Assembly: GCF_011387195.1 (NCBI RefSeq)
Contig: NZ_CP046919.1
Span: 806,001 to 870,000, forward strand
DNA length: 64,000 nt
Direction: 5' to 3'
From: Streptococcus ruminicola
Lineage (GTDB): Bacteria; Bacillota; Bacilli; Lactobacillales; Streptococcaceae
Shown here: piece after piece, positions 58,451-64,000 of the stretch
How the letters are laid out: every line of letters begins with the position of its first letter
How positions within the stretch are numbered: the first letter of the stretch is position 1
Notes under the pieces: model-generated
Database searches by the model: none
What the model saw: only the letters and a program-made list of their open reading frames with translations
What the model was told of the DNA's origin: nothing
Made by a program: the position numbers and the translations under genes

Positions 58451-58928
58451 ACTTATGATAAGGACTTCCTTGTTGTATCATGAAAGCTCGATAAATTTGC
58501 TCAGCTAAAACTAAGCGCATTAACTGATGAGGTAAAGTTAGTAAACCAAAACTCATTTTTAAATTTGCACGTTTTTTTACCTTGTCAGCTAAACCTAGGC
58601 TACCTCCAATGACAAATACAATGTCTGAATAACCTCTCAAAGTGGCATCAGCGATAATCTTACTAAATTCTTCTGATGGGAATTGTTTACCTTCAATAGC
58701 TAAAACAATGACATAATCTCGCTCAGAGATTTTAGCTAAAATACGGTCACCCTCTTTTTCCATGATTTGGTGATTTTGCGCCTCACTCGCATTATCTGGT
58801 GTTTTTTCATCGGGCAACTCAACAATTTCAAATTTGGCAAAGCGACTCATGCGTTTTCCGTATTCTGCAATACCATCTTTTAGGTATTTTTCTTTTAATT
58901 TTCCAACAGCAATAATTTTTACTTTCAT
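58449..58928 (-). CDS. rlmH: 23S rRNA (pseudouridine-1915 N3)-methyltransferase
   Basis: A 159-residue SPOUT methyltransferase acting on assembled 70S ribosomes. The conserved [18 protein letters not shown] knot region and the C-terminal [21 protein letters not shown] are present. It is the last minus-strand gene before the origin. Confidence 0.97.
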   Translation of the reverse strand: MKVKIIAVGKLKEKYLKDGIAEYGKRMSRFAKFEIVELPDEKTPDNASEAQNHQIMEKEGDRILAKISERDYVIVLAIEGKQFPSEEFSKIIADATLRGYSDIVFVIGGSLGLADKVKKRANLKMSFGLLTLPHQLMRLVLAEQIYRAFMIQQGSPYHK

Positions 58929-58967
58929 GCTTTCTATTTTACCACATATTCACAAGCTTTTCACACA

Positions 58968-59063
58968 TTATCCACATGTTAACAATCTGTAATTAGGCTC
59001 AACATCGCTATATTTTAAGGATTTTTGAACAAATTTCAAAAGTTTTCCACAACCTGTGGATTA
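58968..59063. other. DnaA-box cluster between rlmH and htrA
   Basis: A perfect DnaA box TTATCCACA at 58968-58976, then TTTTCCACA at 59043-59051 and TAATCCACA on the minus strand at 59055-59063. This is about 2.4 kb from dnaA and suggests an outlying origin subregion or a site titrating DnaA. Confidence 0.7.
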
Positions 59064-59080
59064 CTTTATTTTTTTTATCT

Positions 59081-59097
59081 TTTAAGGTATAATTAAG
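59081..59097 (+). promoter_or_regulatory. CiaR site overlapping the htrA promoter
   Basis: TTTAAG-GTATA-ATTAAG matches the CiaR direct repeat TTTAAG-N5-TTTAAG at 11 of 12 positions and overlaps the -10 TATAAT (59088-59093). In S. pneumoniae CiaRH controls htrA through such a site. Confidence 0.8.
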
Positions 59098-59143
59098 TCG
59101 TTTTTTATATGCTATCTGTGAATAAAAAAAGGGAGGAAGAGAC

Positions 59144-60400
59144 GTGAAAAAAATAAAATTTCGAAAAGTCAATTACAAAAAAATCCTTAAACCACTCTCA
59201 GTTATTTTAGTGGGATTCATTGGAGGAGTTGCTGGGACCTTACTCATTTTGAATATGGCTGGCATCTCAATCAATAATGTTAGTGGTTCAAGTGCAAAAA
59301 CTACAACAAGTAAAGTAAGTTACTCAAATACTAATGATACGACGAAAGCTGTCGAAAAAGTGGGAGAAGCAGTCGTATCAGTCATCAATTATCAATCAAA
59401 TAGCTCTTCAAATGATTTGTATATGCAAATGTTTGGAGGCAATTTAGACAATAACACTAATAATAATGGATCAGATAGTGATTTAAGCATCGCTAGTGAA
59501 GGTTCAGGGGTTATTTACAAAAAAGACGGCAATTCTGCTTACGTCGTTACTAATAACCACGTTGTCGATGGTGCTAGCCAAATCGAAATCATGCTTTCTG
59601 ACGGTACAAAAGTAGTCGGTGAATTAGTCGGTGCCGATACATACTCAGATATCGCCGTTGTCAAAATTGCTTCTGATAAAGTCACAACGGTAGCTGAATT
59701 TGCTGATTCAGATAAAATTACTGTTGGTGAAACAGCCATTGCTATTGGTAGCCCTCTAGGTACTGATTACGCTAACTCAGTAACCCAAGGAATTGTCTCA
59801 AGTCTAAGCCGTACAGTTACAATGACTAACGACGATGGCGAAACAATTTCAACTAATGCTATCCAAACTGATGCCGCTATTAACCCAGGTAACTCTGGTG
59901 GTGCTTTGATTAACATTGAAGGACAAGTGATCGGTATTAATTCAAGTAAAATTTCTTCTACCTCAGATTCTGGATCAGGTAATTCTGTAGAAGGTATGGG
60001 ATTTGCTATTCCAGCTAATGATGTGGTTAAAATTATTAATCAATTAGAAGCAAACGGAAAAGTTATCCGTCCAGCACTTGGCATCACAATGGCTAACCTA
60101 AGCGATTTATCAACAACAACAATCAGTCGCCTAAATATTCCAACTAGCGTCACAGCTGGTATCGTCGTTGCTTCAGTTCAATCAGGTATGCCTGCTGAAG
60201 GAGCACTTAAAAAATACGATGTCATCACAGCTATCGATGATAAAGATGTTTCTTCTATCACAGATCTTCAAAGTGTCCTTTACGGTCATTCAACTGGAGA
60301 TTCTATTAAAGTAACCTTCTATCGTGGTACTGATAAGAAAACAGAAACTATTAAACTAACGAAAACAACACAAGACCTCTCTTCATCATCAAATCAATAA
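59144..60400 (+). CDS. htrA: Serine protease HtrA (DegP family)
   Basis: A 418-residue surface protease/chaperone. The start is GTG at 59144 (GGGAGG 9 nt upstream). A basic N-terminus and membrane anchor ([21 protein letters not shown]), a Ser/Asn-rich linker, then the trypsin-like domain with catalytic triad His (NNHVVDGA), Asp ([10 protein letters not shown]) and Ser (NPGNSGGAL), and one PDZ domain at the C-terminus. It degrades misfolded exported proteins. Next to parB as in other streptococci. Confidence 0.97.
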   Translation: MKKIKFRKVNYKKILKPLSVILVGFIGGVAGTLLILNMAGISINNVSGSSAKTTTSKVSYSNTNDTTKAVEKVGEAVVSVINYQSNSSSNDLYMQMFGGNLDNNTNNNGSDSDLSIASEGSGVIYKKDGNSAYVVTNNHVVDGASQIEIMLSDGTKVVGELVGADTYSDIAVVKIASDKVTTVAEFADSDKITVGETAIAIGSPLGTDYANSVTQGIVSSLSRTVTMTNDDGETISTNAIQTDAAINPGNSGGALINIEGQVIGINSSKISSTSDSGSGNSVEGMGFAIPANDVVKIINQLEANGKVIRPALGITMANLSDLSTTTISRLNIPTSVTAGIVVASVQSGMPAEGALKKYDVITAIDDKDVSSITDLQSVLYGHSTGDSIKVTFYRGTDKKTETIKLTKTTQDLSSSSNQ

Positions 60401-60418
60401 TTTAACTTAAAACTAAAA

Positions 60419-60453
60419 ACTAATGAGGCTGAGCTTCTCAGCTTCATTTTTTA
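60419..60453 (+). terminator. Terminator between htrA and parB
   Basis: ATGA.GCTGAG / CTCAGC.TCAT stem followed by T6. Partial read-through into parB is possible, as no clear new promoter is visible in the 14 bp that follow. Confidence 0.8.
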
Positions 60454-60466
60454 AAGGGAAAAAACT

Positions 60467-61249
60467 ATGATTGAAACACTTAATCTCATACCTATTGACG
60501 ATATTGCACCAAATCCTTATCAACCTCGCTTGAAATTTAAGCCAGAAGAATTAGAAGAACTTTCTCGCTCAATAAAGGCAAACGGCCTCATACAGCCGAT
60601 AATCGTCCGTAAATCAGATATTTTTGGTTACGAGCTCATTGCAGGCGAAAGACGTCTTAAAGCATCAAAAATGGCTGGTTTAAGCGAAATTCCTGCAATT
60701 ATAAAAGATATTACTAATAAAGAAAGCATGCAGCTTGCTATTGTTGAAAATTTGCAGCGCTCTGACCTCAATCCTATTGAAGAAGCCAAGGCTTATCAGC
60801 AATTGCTCGATAAAAACCAAATGACTCACGAAGAGTTGGCACAATTTATGGGAAAATCACGACCATATATCACTAATTGCTTGCGCTTATTGAATTTACC
60901 GACGATTATTTCTCATGCCGTCGAAAAAGGTGAACTTTCTCAAGGACACGCGCGTGTGCTACTGACACTTAAGGACGAAAAAGAGCAGGAGAAGTGGTAC
61001 CAAAAAATTCTGAGCGAAGATATGAGCGTTCGCAAACTCGAACAAGCTGTAAAATCTACTAAAAAGAAAAAAACATCTCCTAAAGTAAGCAAAAAAGATA
61101 TTTTTATCCGTCATCAAGAAGAAGAATTATCAAAATTATTAGGTCTCCCCGTCACCTTATCACTTTCTAAAAGTGGCTTTAAAGGAGACTTACAATTACA
61201 TTTTCAATCAGAAGAAGACTTAAACAGAATTATCAACAGGCTAAAATAG
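60467..61249 (+). CDS. parB: Chromosome partitioning protein ParB (Spo0J)
   Basis: A 260-residue CTP-dependent clamp that loads at parS. The N-terminal domain has IAPNPYQPRLKF and the CTP-binding box GERRLKASKMAGL; a central helix-turn-helix (THEELAQFMGKSRPYITNCLRLL) recognises parS; the C-terminal domain dimerises. No parA gene is nearby, as usual in streptococci. Three parS-like sites are in this window. Confidence 0.97.
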   Translation: MIETLNLIPIDDIAPNPYQPRLKFKPEELEELSRSIKANGLIQPIIVRKSDIFGYELIAGERRLKASKMAGLSEIPAIIKDITNKESMQLAIVENLQRSDLNPIEEAKAYQQLLDKNQMTHEELAQFMGKSRPYITNCLRLLNLPTIISHAVEKGELSQGHARVLLTLKDEKEQEKWYQKILSEDMSVRKLEQAVKSTKKKKTSPKVSKKDIFIRHQEEELSKLLGLPVTLSLSKSGFKGDLQLHFQSEEDLNRIINRLK

Positions 61250-61279
61250 CTTGTGAATTTCTCATTTTCAATTTCATAG

Positions 61280-61438
61280 TTTTCCACAAGAAAAAGCGGC
61301 CAAAATCACTGATTTTAGGCCTTTTTCTATGTTTTCCACACCCTGTGGAAAACTCCTATAAACAGTGTGGATTTTTTATTTTCACAGTTGTGGAAAACTT
61401 TGAGATTTTATGTTAAAATAATTTATGAATTATCCACA
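61280..61438. other. oriC part 1: DnaA boxes upstream of dnaA
   Basis: Seven DnaA-box-like 9-mers: TTTTCCACA at 61280 and 61332, its complement at 61344 and 61389, TGTGGATTT at 61366, and TTATCCACA at 61430-61438. The boxes at 61332/61344 face each other. The dnaA extended -10 TGT-TAAAAT is at 61411-61419, so DnaA probably controls its own gene. Confidence 0.85.
61291..61326 (+). terminator. Terminator of parB
   Basis: GGCC.AAATC / GATTT.GGCC stem flanked by A5 and T5, lying between DnaA boxes. Confidence 0.8.
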
Positions 61439-61452
61439 AAAAGGAATAGACT

Positions 61453-62808
61453 ATGACTGAAAATGAACAAATTTTTTGGAATAGGGTCCTTGAACTGGCA
61501 AAAAGTCAACTAAAACAAGCCACTTATGAATTTTTTGTTTTAGATGCTCGATTAATTCAAATTGAGCAAAATACGGCGACGATTTACCTGGATCCTATGA
61601 AAGAACTCTTTTGGGATAAAAATTTAAAACCAATCATTTTAACGGCTGGTTTTGAGGTTTATAATGCTGAAATTGTCGTGAACTATGTCTTTGAAGAAGA
61701 TTTAGCTAAACAAGCAGTAGAAGAACCAACTTCCCAAGTTCTCCAACCCCCACAAAAGAGTCACCTGCCACAGGTTGATTCAGATTTAAATACAAAGTAT
61801 ACTTTTGACAACTTTGTCCAAGGTGATGAAAACCGTTGGGCCTTTTCTGCGTCTTATGCCGTTGCGGACGCTCCTGGGACTACTTACAACCCTTTATTTA
61901 TCTGGGGTGGACCTGGACTCGGAAAAACTCACTTGCTAAATGCCATTGGTAATGCGGTATTACAAAATAATCCTAAAGCGCGCGTGAAGTACATCACAGC
62001 TGAAAATTTCATCAATGAATTTGTTATCCATATTCGATTGGATACTATGGAAGAATTGAAAGAAAAATTCCGTAATCTTGATGTTTTGCTGATTGATGAC
62101 ATTCAATCGCTCGCCAAAAAAACACTATCTGGTACGCAAGAAGAGTTTTTCAATACTTTCAACGCTCTTTACGATAACAACAAACAAATCGTACTAACCA
62201 GTGACCGCACGCCAGATCACCTCGATAATCTGGAACAACGTTTGGTCACGCGCTTCAAATGGGGCTTGACAATCAATATCACGCCGCCTGATTTTGAAAC
62301 ACGCGTGGCAATTTTGACCAATAAAACGCAAGAATACGATTTTGTGTTCCCGCAGGATACCATTGAATATCTTGCTGGACAATTTGATTCTAACGTCCGT
62401 GACCTAGAAGGTGCTTTAAAGGATATTAGCCTTGTCGCAAGTATTAAAAAAGTCCAAACGATTACCGTCGACATTGCTGCTGAGGCTATCCGAGCACGTA
62501 AACAAGATGGCCCTAAAATGACTGTCATTCCAATTGATGAAATTCAAAGTCAAGTTGGGAAATTCTACGGTGTCACTGTTAAGGAAATCAAGGCAACAAA
62601 ACGTACGCAAGATATTGTTCTAGCACGTCAGGTAGCTATGTATTTGGCACGTGAGATGACCGATAACTCACTTCCAAAAATCGGAAAAGAATTTGGTGGT
62701 CGTGATCACTCTACCGTTCTTCATGCCTATAACAAAATCAAAAATATGCTGGCTCAAGACGATAGTTTGCGAATCGAAATTGAAACCATCAAAAACAAGA
62801 TTAGATAA
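61453..62808 (+). CDS. dnaA: Chromosomal replication initiator DnaA
   Basis: A 451-residue initiator. Domain I (~1-85), a linker rich in Pro/Gln, the AAA+ core with Walker [12 protein letters not shown] and Walker [11 protein letters not shown], sensor motifs, and the C-terminal DNA-binding domain with the signature [15 protein letters not shown]. It binds the DnaA boxes flanking the gene. Gene order dnaA-dnaN is standard. Confidence 0.98.
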   Translation: MTENEQIFWNRVLELAKSQLKQATYEFFVLDARLIQIEQNTATIYLDPMKELFWDKNLKPIILTAGFEVYNAEIVVNYVFEEDLAKQAVEEPTSQVLQPPQKSHLPQVDSDLNTKYTFDNFVQGDENRWAFSASYAVADAPGTTYNPLFIWGGPGLGKTHLLNAIGNAVLQNNPKARVKYITAENFINEFVIHIRLDTMEELKEKFRNLDVLLIDDIQSLAKKTLSGTQEEFFNTFNALYDNNKQIVLTSDRTPDHLDNLEQRLVTRFKWGLTINITPPDFETRVAILTNKTQEYDFVFPQDTIEYLAGQFDSNVRDLEGALKDISLVASIKKVQTITVDIAAEAIRARKQDGPKMTVIPIDEIQSQVGKFYGVTVKEIKATKRTQDIVLARQVAMYLAREMTDNSLPKIGKEFGGRDHSTVLHAYNKIKNMLAQDDSLRIEIETIKNKIR

Positions 62809-62812
62809 GTCT

Positions 62813-62934
62813 TGTGGATAAGTAGCAAAAAAATTCGTAATTTATCCACAGGTTGTTAACAACTCTTTTCCAGCGATTTTTCAGGCGTTTTAAGAGTTAT
62901 CAACAGTATAAACAAGACCTACTACTACTACTAA
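62813..62934. other. oriC part 2: DnaA boxes and DnaA-trio tract between dnaA and dnaN
   Basis: TGTGGATAA at 62813-62821, TTATCCACA at 62842-62850, and TTATCAACA at 62897-62905, followed by the trinucleotide tract CTACTACTACTACTA (62919-62933) and an AT-rich stretch. This is the layout of the bacterial basal unwinding element: boxes, short spacer, DnaA-trios, then the melting region. Confidence 0.88.
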
Positions 62935-62966
62935 CTTAATACTTATAAATTAAAGGAGTTATCTTC

Positions 62967-64000
62967 ATGATAAAATTCTCAATTAATAAATCCTTCTTTC
63001 TTCAAGCATTGAATGCTACCAAGAGAGCAATCTCTTCGAAGAATGCTATTCCTGTTTTATCTACTATCAAAATTGAAGTTCAAAATAGTAACATTACCTT
63101 AACAGGTTCAAATGGACAAATTTCAATTGAAAATACTATTCCAACTTCTAATGAAAATGCAGGTCTTTTGATTACTTCACCAGGTGCTGTACTATTAGAA
63201 GCAAATTTCTTTATTAATATCGTTTCAAGTCTTCCAGATGTTACTTTAGATTTTGAAGAAATTGAACATCATCAAATCGTTTTGACAAGTGGTAAATCAG
63301 AAATCACTCTTAAAGGTAAAGATGTTGACCTTTATCCACGTCTTCAAGAAATGGCTACTGAAAATCCTCTTGTTATTGAAACAAAACTATTGAAGTCAAT
63401 TATTACAGAAACTGCTTTTGCAGCTAGCCTTCAAGAAAGTCGTCCAATCTTGACTGGTGTTCACATGGTGCTTAGCGACCATAAAGATTTTAAAGCAGTA
63501 GCAACTGACTCACACCGCATGAGCCAACGTAAATTAACTTTAGACAATACTTCAAACGACTTTAACGTTGTTATCCCAAGTAAATCTCTTCGTGAATTTT
63601 CAGCAGTCTTCACAGATGATATCGAAACAGTAGAAGTCTTCTTCTCAGACAGCCAAATGCTTTTCAGAAGTGACTACATTAGCTTCTATACACGTCTTTT
63701 AGAAGGAAATTACCCTGATACAGATCGTTTGTTGACAAATTCATTTGAAACAGAAGTAACCTTCAATACAGGTGCTCTTCGTTCAGCTATGGAACGTGCT
63801 CACTTGATTTCAAATGCCACACAAAATGGTACTGTTAAACTTGAAATTACAAATAACAGCGTTTCAGCACACGTTAACTCTCCTGAAGTTGGTAAAGTTA
63901 ACGAAGAATTGGATATCATTGATCAATCAGGTAGCGATTTGACTATTAGCTTTAATCCAACTTATTTGATTGAAGCTCTTAAAGCCTTGAAGAGTGAAAC
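62967..64000 (+). CDS. dnaN: DNA polymerase III beta subunit (sliding clamp), partial at right edge
   Basis: The first 344 residues of the ~378-residue clamp. It starts MIKFSINKSFFLQALNATKRAISSK from ATG 62967 with AAAGGAG upstream. Conserved clamp features such as ATDSHRMSQRK and RLLEGNYPDT are visible. It is cut off by the window end. Confidence 0.97.
   Translation, partial: MIKFSINKSFFLQALNATKRAISSKNAIPVLSTIKIEVQNSNITLTGSNGQISIENTIPTSNENAGLLITSPGAVLLEANFFINIVSSLPDVTLDFEEIEHHQIVLTSGKSEITLKGKDVDLYPRLQEMATENPLVIETKLLKSIITETAFAASLQESRPILTGVHMVLSDHKDFKAVATDSHRMSQRKLTLDNTSNDFNVVIPSKSLREFSAVFTDDIETVEVFFSDSQMLFRSDYISFYTRLLEGNYPDTDRLLTNSFETEVTFNTGALRSAMERAHLISNATQNGTVKLEITNNSVSAHVNSPEVGKVNEELDIIDQSGSDLTISFNPTYLIEALKALKSE

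Overview
The window is low-GC Gram-positive DNA from a Streptococcus, most likely of the S. bovis/S. equinus complex (S. gallolyticus-like). That assignment is inferred from the proteins: a streptococcal oriC gene order (rlmH, htrA, parB, dnaA, dnaN), a CiaR-type htrA promoter, and a type VIIb secretion locus with streptococcal-type EsaA and LXG proteins. No 16S gene is present to confirm it. Nearly all genes left of dnaA lie on the minus strand, as expected for the leading strand of the left replichore, so the window is the last ~62 kb before the origin plus the first genes after it.

Region 1 (1-4.3 kb): the start of a pilus/adhesin locus. A large surface adhesin runs off the left edge, preceded by its own signal peptidase I and a divergent TetR-like regulator with palindromes between them. 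Region 2 (4.3-19.6 kb): a complete type VIIb secretion system. esxA is transcribed divergently from essA-esaB-essB-essC-esaA. The same strand continues into an effector module: two small helical carrier-like proteins, a DUF4176 protein, an LXG toxin with a C-terminal glycine-zipper membrane domain, two paralogous six-helix membrane proteins (candidate immunity proteins) and two small DUF5085-like proteins. Region 3 (19.8-27.1 kb): a PadR-DUF1700-DUF4097 envelope-stress-type operon, a DUF1304 protein, a YhgE/Pip membrane protein with a divergent TetR regulator, and an intact IS3-family (IS150-type) element inserted in the loop of the tetR terminator.

Region 4 (27.2-57.7 kb): core genome. rpsD, veg, gdpP-rplI-dnaB, mnmG, mnmA, sdaAB-sdaAA, a HAD phosphatase, two secreted cell-wall proteins with a shared upstream motif, the operon yfmF-yfmH-rodZ-pgsA-ecfA1-ecfA2-ecfT, yaaA-recF, a GRP sugar transporter, guaB, trpS under a Trp T-box, a YitT protein, an ABC-F ATPase and a YfhO-family membrane protein. 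Region 5 (57.7-64 kb): tRNA-Asn, tRNA-Glu and tRNA-Arg, then the origin: rlmH, htrA, parB, oriC with DnaA boxes on both sides of dnaA, a DnaA-trio tract, and dnaN running off the right edge. Three parS-like sites are present, one inside ecfA1.

The most interesting parts are the T7SS effector/immunity module with its duplicated membrane proteins, paired operators shared by unlinked genes, the IS insertion into a terminator, and an ABC-F protein in which one composite ATP site looks degenerate throughout.
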